This document shows, one piece after another, positions 21,578 through 33,191 of a stretch of DNA of 64,000 bases (position 1 is its first letter; every line of letters starts with the position of its first letter). The notes beneath the pieces were generated by a model. That model was not told the DNA's origin and ran no database searches. It was given only the letters and a program-made list of their open reading frames with translations. The stretch comes from Aplidium turbinatum (Eukaryota; Chordata; Ascidiacea; Aplousobranchia; Polyclinidae): NCBI GenBank assembly GCA_918807975.1, contig OU964924.1, forward strand, positions 19,203,695-19,267,694. The letters run 5' to 3'. The translations under genes and the position numbers were made by a program.

Positions 21578-22768
21578 TAATAGCCATTTCATATTTTGCC
21601 TCACTATGTTTATGTTGTGTGCAGTTGGGTGTTTATAAAGTATGTTTACAATTTAAAACGTCTATTATGAAGACAGGTTATGTAAAGATCTTGACTAAAT
21701 TTGCATTAATTAATGTTTTATTGATTTTTTTTACTTCATTTCAATACACCTCTATATGGCGACATTACGTGTTAAGTACAGCAAGACGACACTCGGTTTT
21801 TTGCTATATTTGCTGTGGCATGGCCTCATTAATAGTTAGTTGTTAGTAGGCTACACATCTTCCCGTTTTGCGAGGGTTGGTTGGACGTTAGCAAACTTCG
21901 ATTTCGATTGATAGCGGCTTTCCACACACTCCTATTTTCAACGTTGATCCCTACAAGGTTCTTTCGGAGGTCACTCCGAATACGGTGGCAATGGCATTAG
22001 CAATCCTTTGTTCCAAGTCTGTCATTTCCCTTATGTTTATCTTACAGAAACAACCAGTGCAGAAAATAGGTTCCCAAACTTTTTCGCAGTGAGCCAATTA
22101 AATTCAAAATTTTATCAGCGTCGGCGGACTGACTGTTTTGCCTATTGAAAATAGCATAACAGTAGCTGGCTAGGCTACTTTTTGTTTTACGTCTCATTTT
22201 CCAGATGACGGGGTCTGGCAAGGCACATCCTCGGTTTCCATTCATTACGATGTACTTTTTGTAAGCTCCGTTTGTATATTTCCTTTGCTCAGTAGCATAC
22301 CGTAGTACTTCAATGTGACTTATCTTAAGACCTAAGTAGATTCATCGATAGCCTATATTTTCTCACAAAGTCGAAATTCCACTGCTGTTTTTTCTGTGGT
22401 AATCGTGTTGCCTTGATTCAAGCGTTTGTGTTTTTTTCTGAATTGTTTAATAAAGGCCATTACAGTATTGAACTTCAGACATTAAGTGTCAATTGTCATC
22501 GTGTTGACGTTAGCCTACATTTTTTTCAACAAGAATAAAAGCAACGAATTTGTAGGCTATCATGGTTGCATTAAATGTTTTGAGCTGAAGTTGGCTTACT
22601 TTCCTTGACGTGACATTGAATTCCTTTTTAATGTTTAAATTTCAACAGCGTATCGATATGAAAAAATAATCTTTTAAGTGAAAATCGTCCAATATCACTC
22701 GCCTACACTTGCAGCAAAATTGTGATTGTTGCTCACTATTTTGTTTACAAAAATTGTAGTAGGTAGAC
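21578..22768. other. COA5 3' region, no further gene seen
   Basis: The 3' flank of COA5, then AT-rich DNA. No coding region, repeat end or RNA gene I can support. Confidence 0.4.
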
Positions 22769-23495
22769 AGGGATGGATCCAGCCTCTAATTTTTTTTTGG
22801 GAGGGGGGGAGTGCTGTTGAAATCTATTTTCATGCAAGGAGGTCCATCAGTGTGGCACTGTCAAAATGTGTCTCTGCTGTATTTGGCATACTGATAAGCA
22901 TTCATGTTGTTCATACAGATGTTCTTGTTTAATATTAATAAAGACCTGAAAACGGAGAAAGTGTGCATGAAAAATCAAGTCTAAAAAACAAAATAAATTT
23001 GTGATGAATGAGCTGTATTGCTTGAATGTTCATTTGTAGTTGAAGAAGATGAGTCCGGTTGAGATGAGTTGTTGTTATTAGAAGATGATCTATTGTTGCT
23101 ATCAGATTCCGGAATTTGGTGTTGCTTTTATTGTTGCTACCAGATATCGGAATTTGGTGCATGAAGCCGAGGCCGCTTTCGGGAATATGACAAATTATTG
23201 GTTGCAGGCATACTTACGCTACATATTGCCTATGTTAATTTTCTACTAACTTAAACCCTAACTTTTAAATATTTTTCATGTGAATCAAAATCTGAAAACC
23301 AAATAAATATCATGATTTAAAGTTGTTATAGAAAGAAAAGATTAATACGTATTCCTAAAATAATACATTCAATAGTGACAATCACATAATTGACACCCCC
23401 ACCACCTCCCTCCTCTTCCCCCACTCCCGCGTGTCGCGGCATTTTGAAAATTTTTGGAGAGTGCGCACCCTCCACACCCCCCTTGGATCCATCCT
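22769..23495. mobile_element. Possible element with GGATGGATCC ends
   Basis: An inverted pair, CAGGGATGGATCCAG at about 22769 and CTTGGATCCATCCTTG ending near 23497, each next to a G-rich tract (or its C-rich inverse). The duplication is not convincing. No coding region recognised. Confidence 0.35.
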
Positions 23496-23532
23496 TGGGC
23501 CTAGAGTCGTATGGTGTGCACATTCCATACGG

Positions 23533-24359
23533 TGTTTCAACCAGTGTTTAAAATTGTCTCCACGAGTCCACATGCATGTAGCCATATCCGCCACAGATTT
23601 TGGTGTGGCTGGGCATTTCTTGACCAGGTGATCGACGCCCTGAGTGTTGGATTTGCATTTCGCAGTGTGGGCATCTAGGGCTGCTCAAAGTAGGCTACCC
23701 CGTCTATATAGTGTGTGGGCGTGTTTGCTGATGACCCTGTCAGCTGATTGTTGTGTTGATCGTCAGCACTCTGTTTGTTGTGTGGAATCTTGGAAGAGCC
23801 GTTATTGGGTCGCTGATGAAGGCTACCCCCCTTGACAAGTCTGCGTGCCTGTATTGGTTCCAATCATCATTATCATTAAGTTCTTCCTCTTGTCGAGGGT
23901 TGGAGGCAATGAGACGCCAAGTTTCTCTGTTGTGACATTTTTCTACTGCAGTTTTGTAATTAAGTCCTGACCAGTCTTCAATATCATTAGCCCAAATTTT
24001 TTGTGGTCTGCCCCTATTTCGTTTACCGTTCATTTTTCCTTCTAGTAGTTGTCTTGGAATAGAATTATTGCGAATCATGTGGCCAAAATATTTCAATTTT
24101 CTTGACCTAATTGTTTGTAGAATTTCCATGTTGGTTTATATTCTGGATAGCACATCTTTGTTTCAATTGTTTGTGATTTTATCCTTTCATGAAATTTTAA
24201 GCATTCTTCCATAAATCCACATTTCAAATGCCTCAAGTCGTTTAACAAATTGTGATGACAGATTGACAGTGTCCTTGTTTCTGCATTATAAAGTAACGTA
24301 CAATTGGTATTGTATAGTATTGTGAAGTAATTAGTATTGTAAAGTAGAATTGGTTCCAA
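23533..24359 (-). mobile_element. LINE ORF2 C-terminal remnant
   Basis: On the minus strand from about 24320: LLYNAETRTLSICHHNLLND, then after a frameshift LLQTIRSRKLKYFGHMIRNN (24129 on), LEGKMNGKRNRGRPQKIWAN, and WSGLNYKTAVEKCHNRETWR. This string (tyrosine/AETW motif, KLKYFGH, G-K-R-x-R-G-R-P) is the usual C-terminus of non-LTR retrotransposon polymerases. A Cys-containing piece CKSNTQGVDHLVKKC at about 23600-23650 may belong to the same class. The copy is truncated and frameshifted. Confidence 0.8.
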
Positions 24360-24504
24360 TCAGAATTTCTTTTTCTCTTCTAAAAATCCCCACTCTGCAG
24401 CAATTGTTTCCGTTTCCTGAACTTCGTTATATTCATCCGATTGATGTCAGCCCGCCCCGTATATTTGTATTGTTCGTAAGCTAGTGGCCTATTCGTCCGA
24501 CCCT

Positions 24505-24997
24505 ATAGACACGTGTTTCGCCCATGAGACTGGGCTCATCAGTATCGCACCGTATGTGTTCATATGTTTTATTCGCATCAACAGCGCACGGGTACAAAGG
24601 ATTGACACGGAAGCTACACCGTTATGGTTAGCGAATCGCAACTACTCGCTGTAACTCTTATCTTTGTGGAAAGAAAAGAGCCAACAAAACCAGCAGGCGC
24701 CAGGGCAGAGGACATTGTGAAGAAAGGGGCGTTCTTCCCGGCTATCAGCACAAGGCTGAGCACTCACTAGAACAGCGAGCAGTTGCGATTCGCTAACCAT
24801 AACGGTGTAGATTCCACGCTAGCCATTCAGACCATCCAATCAACAGTATGTTTCTCGGCAGCCGATTTGTAGCAAGAATTGACAGCGATAGACACGTGTT
24901 TCGCCCATGAGGCTGGGCTCATCAGTATCGCATCGTATGTTCAACTGTTTTATTCGCATCAACAGCCCACGGGTAGGCTACAAAGGATTGACACGGC
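24505..24997. repeat. Direct repeat pair flanking a hairpin
   Basis: A ~105-bp block with CACGTGTTTCGCCCATGAG and GGGCTCATCAGTATCGCA is present at 24505-24610 and again at 24888-24997. Between them an inverted repeat of about 42 bp (24610-24654 against 24772-24816, core GGTTAGCGAATCGCAACT) could fold back on itself. A short piece of the same block (CATCAGTATCGCACCGT) is found at 26447, at the edge of the satellite array. Confidence 0.75.
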
Positions 24998-25019
24998 GAG
25001 AGAGCACAAACAAACATAG

Positions 25020-25510
25020 CTAGGTCGAAGACTTTAAGAAACCGGCCTGCCACACCCCGCGGCGGCGGGGAGCGGCGTGATTTAGGGGTGGCGATGCACC
25101 CGGAGGGGTAAGTCCACCAGCTTAGGTCGCGGGGGGCAGACTGGGGAGTCGAGGTACCTGTGGATCGAAAACGTTACATGACCCGTCCACACATTTACAA
25201 TGGCTGATCGGGCCAGAGAGACAGGCTCTTTTTGCATAGCCCAGAAAGATGATCTGCGACGGGCCGGGCGACTCGTCGCGTGTGGACGCTGGAGCCGGCA
25301 GTAATTGACCGCCGGGCGGAGCCCACGTCTCCTTCACGCGTCCTCGGCGCAGGTACTTTGACTCTTATATCCGGTCTGCCAGTAGGCAGAGCGGATAAAA
25401 TTGGGTCCACCACGAGGAAGAGAGTCGAACTATTTAAGGATAATTTGGCTCTCGTCGCAGACAAAATTCAAATAAAAATGAGGAGCAGAGGCTCGATTAA
25501 TCAATAGAAA
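25020..25510. other. GC-rich block of unknown nature
   Basis: Base composition here is clearly more GC-rich than the surroundings, with CCCCGCGGCGGCGGGG near 25056. No long frame, rRNA core motif or tRNA box is recognised. It could be the 5' untranslated part of a LINE or a fragment of ribosomal spacer; neither is shown. 24360-25019 otherwise holds the repeat pair described separately. Confidence 0.4.
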
Positions 25511-25542
25511 CAAAAAAATATAGGTGGGACTGTAATAAATAC

Positions 25543-26246
25543 CAGTGCCGGTCTTAGGGTTTTTCGGGCCCTGTGCGGAATATGCTTTTGCGGGCCCCAA
25601 TGACAATAATCCAATTCAGTGGCGTAGCTAGGTACTTTGAAAGGGGAGGGGCGGCGGTGGCGGTGTGATCGCCAAAGACGACTACCAGCGACGGGGGGTC
25701 TGGGGGGCCTCCCCCAGAAAATTTTGAAAAATTACTTTGAGTTTGGGACATTCTGAGAGCATGTTCAACAAAAATTTAGGTATGAATATTACTGTGAAAT
25801 GGTGCTGTCTGGTGGCATAGCAAAAGGATAAGATTATCCTTTCTTTGGCATTTTTCGGAAATAAAGCTATGTCTCTACAGTATGTTGAGTCTGGATGCAA
25901 CCTATTTCGTCCCCTGAAATCGTGTAACAAAATTAAATTTCGACTTATTTCGTCCCCTGAAAAGATCGAGAAATTCTGAAATGTTTGCGGCAACTCCGAT
26001 CAGCGATTTCGGCTATGTCGTTTTTTTTTCTCGATCTTTTCAGGGTACGAAATATTCAGGCGACGAAATAGGTTGAATTCGTTGAGTCTCTATGTTTTTT
26101 TGTTGCGAATTCCTTTGCTGAATTCACTTGTTGAATTTTTCCTTTGAAAATGACAAAATTACTGCATTTCCTGAGTAAATTGCGGGCCCCCTAATTTGTG
26201 GGCCCTGTGCGATCGCACGGTTTGCACATCCCAAAGACCGGCACTG
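25543..26246. mobile_element. CAGTGCCGGTCTT element, short copy (7-bp duplication)
   Basis: Starts CAGTGCCGGTCTTAGGG and ends CAAAGACCGGCACTG. It is flanked by a perfect 7-bp duplication TAAATAC (25536-25542 and 26247-26253). It shares ends and internal sequence (inverted) with 13926-18821. It contains the 9-bp-duplication MITE at 25893-26080. Confidence 0.9.
25893..26080. mobile_element. GGATGCAACCTA MITE, short copy
   Basis: 188 bp between perfect 9-bp duplications GTTGAGTCT (25884-25892 and 26081-26089). The left end GGATGCAACCTATTTCGTCC is inverted at the right as GAATTCAACCTATTTCGTCG. Internal GAAAAGATCGAGAAA is mirrored by TTTCTCGATCTTTTC. It is related to the 520-bp copy at 33192-33711. 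Confidence 0.9.
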
Positions 26247-26463
26247 TAAATACTCACTGGAGAAGAGCAAGCTTTGATTCGGCGAGCACGGATGTGTACT
26301 GACCAGACGTTGAGGCTGGTTTTTTTTTCGCGCAACGCTCAGAGTTCAAGATGGATACCACTACATCTTGCAGGTTTACAATTTTCCATATGAAATACAT
26401 ACAAAGATCATCAGTAGATCATTATGATCTCATCAGATGCATAGATCATCAGTATCGCACCGT

Positions 26464-27961
26464 AATAACTGTGGAATTAAAACAGTCAAAGTATTTAATG
26501 ACCTCACAATTGCTTCTAAATAATATCTTTCAATGATATTTCAACACAAAAGTAGGTTCGGTGGTGAGTTGTTGTTAAAAATCGCATTTCCGCCTTTTTC
26601 CTGTTTAAATAAATTTCTTTGAATTTTCGAAATTTACTCCAATAACTGTGGAATTAAAACAGTCAAAGTATTCAATGATCTCACAATTGCTTCTAAACAA
26701 TTTCTTTCAATGATATTTCAACATAAGAAAATGTACGGTATTGAGTCATAGCTAAAAATTGTATTTCTGCCTTTTTCCTGTTTCAATGAATTCTCTTTAA
26801 ACTTTCGAAATTTACTCCAATAACTCTAGAATTAAAACAGTCAAAATATTTAATAACATCACAATTGCTTCTAAATAATATTTTTCAATGATACTTCAAC
26901 ATAAGAAAATGTTCGGTATTGCGTTATGGCTAAAAATCGCATTTCTGCCTTTTTCCTGTTTAAATAAATTCCTTTAAATTTTCGAAATTTACTCCAATAA
27001 CTGTGGAATTAAAACAGTCAAAGTATTTAATGATCTCACAATTGCTTCTAAATAATATCTTTCAATGATATTTCAACATAAGAAAATGTTCGGTATTGAG
27101 TTGTGGCTAAACATCGCATTTCCGCCTTTTTCCTATTTCAATATATTCCATTAAATTTCAAAATTTACTCCAATAACTGTGGAATTAAAACAGTCAAAGT
27201 ATTTACTGACCTCACAATTGCTTCTAAACAATATCTTTCAATGATACTTCAACATAAGAAAATGTTCGGTATTGCGTTATGGCTAAAAATCGCATTTCTG
27301 CCTTTTTCCTGTTTAAATAAATTCCTTTAAATTTTCGAAATTTACTCCAATAACTGTGGAATTAAAACAGTCAAAGTATTTAATGATCTCACAATTGCTT
27401 CTAAATAATATCTTTCAATGATATTTCAACATAAGAAAATGTTCGGTATTGAGTTGTGGCTAAACATCGCATTTCCGCCTTTTTCCTATTTCAATATATT
27501 CCATTAAATTTCAAAATTTACTCCAATAACTGTGGAATTAAAACAGTCAAAGTATTTACTGACCTCACAATTGCTTCTAAACAATATCTTTCAATGATAT
27601 TTCAACATAAGAAAGTGTTCGGTGGTGGGTTGTTGTTAAAAATCGCATTTCCGCCTTTTTACTGTTTAAATAAATTCCTTTAAATTTTCGAAATTTACTC
27701 GAATAACTGTGGAATTAAAACAGTCAAAGTATTTAATGATCTCACAATTGCTTCTAAATAATATCTTTCAATGATATTTCAACATAAGAAAATGTTCGGT
27801 ATTGAGATGTGGCTAAAAATTGCATTTCTGCCTTTTTTCTATTTCAATAAATTCCATTAAATTTCGAAATTTACTCGAATAACTGTGGAATTAAAACAGT
27901 CAAAGTATTTAATGACCTCACAATTGCTTCTTAACAATATCTTTCAATGATATTTCAACAT
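26464..27961 (+). repeat. Satellite array A, ~177-bp unit, forward
   Basis: About eight and a half head-to-tail units of 176-177 bp. Each runs from ACTCCAATAACTGTGGAATT through ACAATTGCTTCTAAA and ATATTTCAACATAAGAAAA to CGCATTTCCGCCTTTTTCC. Short ORFs in the array are by-products of the repeat. Left flank 26254-26463 holds nothing recognised apart from the CATCAGTATCGCACCGT scrap. Confidence 0.95.
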
Positions 27962-28530
27962 AATGGTGTATTGTCGGCAGAAATAGCGATTTAACACCGA
28001 TGTAGAAAACGTGGAAATGCGATCTTGGCGTCCATATTGTTTCACATAGCGATAACTCCAGCATGAAAGAATGAAATGTTGCAACATTTGCATTTTGCTT
28101 CTAAAAAATAAGAATGCAGTCCTAAATGACAATTTTGTGAATATACTTTATGTCAAAAAGCAAATATATGAGATTTTATATAAGCTTATAAGTACAGTAT
28201 TTTTATGTGGTTGAGTTTTTTGCTTACTCAAAAGCCAACCTAATGTGGCGCATTTGAAAGTGTTGTTTCTCATAATAAATTAAACTCGTTGTTTAACTTC
28301 TACTTGTAGCCTACTTTACTATCGTTTCAACTTTACAAAATGTTTTCTCTTGAGCTGTTGGCAGTTGGTGTGGTAGTGACTGGTTATGACAACCATTCTT
28401 TTGTACTGTACACTGTAATAACACTGCACATGCCAAATTTGTGTTTTCACTATTGCATTTAGTGCATGCTTGCGTCAACAGAAGAAAAAAATTGAATCTA
28501 ACTGCGACAAAAGAAAATAAATGTACCGTA
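27962..28530 (+). repeat. Unique segment repeated in inverted form at 34190-34535 plus 40656-40905
   Basis: From GGTGTATTGTC(G/T)GCAGAA on, this segment is the inverse of 40905-40656. From about 28190 it continues as the inverse of 34535-34190. The two right-hand pieces are contiguous once the 34536-40653 insertion is removed. Together they show that 26-41 kb is a large imperfect inverted structure. Confidence 0.85.
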
Positions 28531-28544
28531 ATTAAAGAAATCCA

Positions 28545-28934
28545 CTGCCAACAAACATTCCATCTACTGCAAGTAGAGACTGGGTAAGAAGTCTTCTTAT
28601 AGAGCAAGTTAGTAACCTCATTCCTAAATCCAAAGCTTTACGTTGGAAAGCAAAACGAGTCGTTGGAATAATTTGGTACGAGAATTATCAGTTAACAGAA
28701 ATTGCACAAGAAATGTGCAAAAGTATTTTTGACACACCTAGCAACATTCTGGCTTGGTCATGCTGCGCAGCGGTTCTCTGCTGTGGAAATTTATCAGAAG
28801 AAAAACAAGCTTTTTGCGTCATTTGCCGACAGTGGTTCCACGAATCATGTTTGCCAGGAGAAGTATCTTTTACAGGAATCTATTTTGCATGCGCTAATCC
28901 AATAACTGATGTAATTCTTTTTCTTCTTCGTTAG
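28545..28934 (+). pseudogene. PHD-like zinc-finger remnant in the element core
   Basis: An open stretch reads RDWVRSLLIEQVSNLIPKSK, then ALRWKAKRVVGIIWYENYQL, and then a Cys-rich part with CCGNLSEEKQAFCVICRQWF followed by HESCLP. The C-x2-C ... W-x-H-x2-C spacing is that of a PHD or related zinc finger. The frame is open without an ATG near its start, so it is probably an exon or a truncated gene. It lies between the inverted unique segments of the satellite-bearing structure, where a transposon core gene would be expected. Function unknown. Confidence 0.45.
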
Positions 28935-29140
28935 CTATATTGTTCGTTTATAAGAAGTTATTTTTCTTATGATAAATGTAAGCTATGACTTTAAATGTGT
29001 GACTTCAAAATTTTTTGATTGATGTTGGATATCAAAAAGATTTCGGCCCATGGATATGAATTCAAACGGATCCCTCGAAACGTTATTGTGACACGCTGCG
29101 CATGAGACAAATATTATTTACAAGCAATTGAATTATAGTC

Positions 29141-29455
29141 GGCTGCAGTGGCCGAGTGGTTAGCGCGTTGGGCTCGCAGTCGAGAGCCTGCATGTTCGAC
29201 TCCAGCCACCCGCACTTGCTGTTGTTTCTCTGGGCAAGAAACTTTACGATAATTGCCTCTACCCAGTGATCGATTTCGAGTAATGGGTAGTCCCAAATTT
29301 AAGTGATAAGTAGAGTAGACAATCGGAAACAGACATTGCCGTCGGCTGCAGCGTGGGTCAGGTGTACGTCGGAAGGCGTACACCGACGCATAGCGCTCAA
29401 GTCCGCTTTCCCGCAATGCAGGATAAAGATAATAAAACAAAACAAAAAACCTTTG
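29141..29455 (+). repeat. tRNA-derived SINE, GTCGGCTGCAGTGGCC family, full copy
   Basis: A box GTGGCCGAGTGGTTAG (about 29148-29163), B box GTTCGACTCC (29194-29203), body, and a tail ATAAAGATAATAAAACAAAA. A 5'-truncated, inverted copy is at 39309-39560. 28935-29140 between the PHD-like piece and this SINE shows nothing else. Confidence 0.88.
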
Positions 29456-29489
29456 ATCGCACTTTTGTTTGTAAAGTTAAGTTAACCGA

Positions 29490-30714
29490 ACAATTTCTTA
29501 TGTTGAAATATCATTGAAAGATATTGTTTAGAAGCGATTGTGAGGTCATTAAATACTTTGACTGTTTTAATTCCACAGTCATTCGAGTAAATTTCGAAAA
29601 TTTAAAGGAATTTATTTAAAAAGGAAAAAGGCGGAAATGCGATTTTTAACAACAACCCACCACCGAACCTACTTTTGTGTTGAAATATCATTGAAAGATA
29701 TTGTTTAGGAACAATTGTGAGGTCATTAAATACTTTGACTGTTTTAATTCCACAGTTATTCGAGTAAATTTCGAAACTTTAAAGGAATTTATTTAAAAAG
29801 GAAAAAGGCGGAAATGCGATTTTTAACAACAACTCACCACCGAACACTTTTATGTTGAAATATCATTGAAAGATATTGCTTAGAAGAAATTGTGAGGTCA
29901 GTAAATACTTTGACTGTTTTAATTCCACAGTTATTGGAGTAAATTTTGAAATTTAAAGGAATTTATTTAAAAAGGAAAAAGGCGGAAATGCGATTTTTAG
30001 TCACAGCGCAAGACACAACATTTTCTTATGTTGAAATATCATTGAAAGATATTATTTAGAAGCAATTGTGATGTTATTAAATACTCGGACTGTTTTAATT
30101 CTAGAGTTATTGGAGTAAATTTCGAAAGTTTAAAGAGAGTTCATTGAAAAACGGAAAAGGCAGAAATGCGACTTTTAGCTATAGGCCTAACTCAATACCG
30201 AACATTTTCTTATGTTGAAATATCATTGAAAAATATTGTTTAGAAGCAATTGTGAAATCATTAAATACTTTGACTGTTTTAGTTCCACAGTTATTGGGAT
30301 AAAATTTCGAAAATTTAAAGGAATATATTTAAACAGGAAAAAGAGGGAAATGCGAACGACAACCCACCACCGAACCTACTTAGTACTTTTATGTTGAAAT
30401 ATCAATGAAAGATACCGGTATTGTTTAGAAGCAATTGTGAGGTCATTAAATGCTTTGACTGTTTTAATTCTAGAGTTATTGGAGTAAATTTTGAAAGTTT
30501 AAAGTAAATTTATTGAAACACGGAAAAAGCGGAAATGCGGATTTTGGCCACAACTCAATACCGAACATTTTCTTATGTTGAAATATCATTAAAAGATATT
30601 ATTTACAAGCAGTTTTAATGCTATTAAATATTTTAATTGCTTTAATTCCACAGTTATTGGAGTAAACTTTGAAAATTTGAAAGAGTTCTTTAATATAAGA
30701 AAAAAGCGAAAGTG
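29490..30714 (-). repeat. Satellite array B, same ~177-bp unit, inverted
   Basis: About seven units in the opposite orientation to array A (TTATGTTGAAATATCATTGA ... CTGTTTTAATTCCACAGT). Its last unit is cut at 30714 by the 30724-33842 element and resumes at 33852-33965. Confidence 0.93.
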
Positions 30715-30767
30715 CAAATTTGAGGGCAACACTAAAAGGCGGAAATGCGGAAACACGGAAATAAGCC

Positions 30768-33130
30768 GAAATAACTTTAGAATTAAAACAGTCATAGTAT
30801 TTAATGATTTCACAATTGCTTCTAAATAATATCTTTCAATGATATTTCAACATAAGAAAATGTTCGATATTGACTTAGGCTAGGCCTATAGCTAAAAGTC
30901 GCTTTTCCGCCTTTTCCGTGTTTCAATTAAGGATTGTAGATCATAGGGATGCGAAACTTCATCCGCTTTTGGCTTATCCGCAACACTAGAAGGGTTACGT
31001 TTTTTTGTAATTTACAAAATATTTTACTTTTTATGGGTTATATAAGAAGAGTGAAGTTGGTTTTAAAATAATTTAAAGTTTTTAGTTGAAAGCAAGCCAG
31101 CAGTAAAGCGTAAAAAAAATGTCAAATTGGCAATTGACCCTTCTAATGTTGAAGGAACAACGGAGTTGCGCGTCCAGTAATGTACCGTCCCTAGTTTCAA
31201 TGAACTCTCTTTAAACTTTCGAAATTTACTCCAATAACTCTAGAATTAAAACAGTCAAAGTATTTAATAACATCACAATTGCTTCTAAATAATATTTTTC
31301 AATGATATTTCAACATAAGAAAATGTTGTGTCTTGCGTTGTGACTAAAAATCGCATTTCCGCCTTTTTCCTTTTTAAATAAATTCCTTTCAATTTTCAAA
31401 ATTTACTCCAATAACTTTAGAATTAAAACAGTCAAAGTATTTACTGACCTCACAATTGCTTCTAAATAATACCTTTTAATGATATTTCAACATAAGAAAA
31501 TGTTTGGTATTGGGTTGTTGTTAAAAATCGCATTTCCGCCTTTTTCCTGTTTGAATATATTCCATTAAATTTTCGAATTTTACTCCAATAACTCTAGAAT
31601 TAAAACAGTCCAAGTATTTAATGACCTCACAATTGCTTCTAAACAATATCTTTCAATGATATTTCAACACAAAAGTAGGTTCGGTGGTGGGTTGTTGTTA
31701 AAAATCGCATTTCCACCTTTTTCCTTTTTAAATAAATTCCTTTGAATTTTCGAAATTTACTCGAATGACTGTGGAATTAAAACAGTTAAAGTATCTAATG
31801 ACCTCACAATTGCTTCTAAACAATATCTTTCAATGATATTTCAACATAAAAGTAGGTTTGGTGGTGAGTTGTTGTTAAAAATCGCATTTCCGCATTTTTT
31901 CTGTTTAAATAAATTCCTTTTCAGTTTCGAAATTTACTCCAATAACTCTAGAATTAAAACAGTCAAAATATTTAACAACATCACAATTGCTTCTAAATAA
32001 TATTTTTCAATGATATTTCAACATAAGAAAATGTTCGGTATTGCGTTATGGCTAAAAATCGCATTTCTGCATTTTTACTGTTTGAATAAATTCCTTTAAA
32101 TTTTCGAAATTTACTCCAATAACTGTGGAATTAAAACAGTCAAAGTATTTAATGATCTCACAATTGCTTCTAAATAATATGTTTCAATGATATTTCAACA
32201 TAAGAAAATGTTCGGTATTGAGTTGTGGCTAAACATCGCATTTCCGCATTTTTCCTGTTTCAATATATTCCATTAAATTTCGAAATTTACTCCAATAACT
32301 GTGAAATTGAAACAGTCAACTATTTACTGACCTCACAATTACTTCTAAACAATACTTTTCAATGATATTTCCACATAAGAAAATGTTCGGTATTGGGTTG
32401 TTGCTAAAAATCGCATTTCCGCCTTTTTCCTGTTTAAATAAATTCCTTTAAATTTTCGAAATTTACTCCAATAACTGTGGAGTTAAAACAGTCAAAGTAT
32501 TTAATGATCTCACAATTTCTTCTAAATAATATCTTTTAATAATATTTCAACATAAGAAAATGTTCGGTATTGAGATGTGGCTAAAAATTGCATTTCCGAC
32601 TTTTTCCTATTTCAATATATTCCTTCAAATTTCGAAATTTACTCCAATAACTGTGGAATTAAAACAGTCAAAGTATTTAATGACATCACAATTGCTTCTA
32701 AACAATATCTTTCAATGATATTTCAACATAAAAGTAGGTTCGGTGGTGAGTTGTTGTTAAAAATCGCATTTCCGCCTTTTTCCTGTTTAAATAAATTCCT
32801 TTAAGTTTTCGAAATTTACTCCAATAACTCTAGAATTAAAACAGTCAAAGTATTTACTGCCCTCACAATTGCTTCTAAGCAATATCTTTCAATGATATTT
32901 CAACACAAAAGTAGGTTCGGTGGTGGGTTGTTGTTAAAAATCGCATTTCCGCCTTTTTAAATGAATTCCTTTAAATTTTCGAAATTTACTCGAATGACTG
33001 TGGACTTAAAACAGTCAAAGTTTTTAATGACCTCACAATCGCTTCTAAACAATATCTTTCAATGATATTTCAACATAAAAGTAGGTTCGGTGGTGAGTTT
33101 TTGCTAAAAATCGCATTTCCGCCTTTTTCC
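30768..33130 (+). repeat. Satellite array C inside the transposon
   Basis: About twelve forward units of the ~177-bp repeat, split by the segment 30925-31195. Every unit carries CGCATTTCCGCCTTTTTCC, the inverse of the GGCGGAAATGCGG motif that lies 16 bp inside the transposon ends. Confidence 0.93.
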
Positions 33131-33191
33131 ATGTTGCAAGATTTCATTCTTTCATGATGAAGTTATAGCTATGTTAAACAGTAGCCTATGG

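Noticed and set aside
25020-25510. rRNA gene fragment
   Set aside because: GC-rich, but I could not place it on the conserved 18S, 5.8S or 28S core.
27103-32804. Repeated ~75-codon frames (MAKHRISAFFLFQ... type)
   Set aside because: They are translations of the ~177-bp satellite units, recur with each unit, and differ wherever the unit has drifted. No coding signal beyond the repeat.
26464-33130. CRISPR-like array
   Set aside because: Repeats are whole 177-bp units without distinct spacers, in an animal genome.
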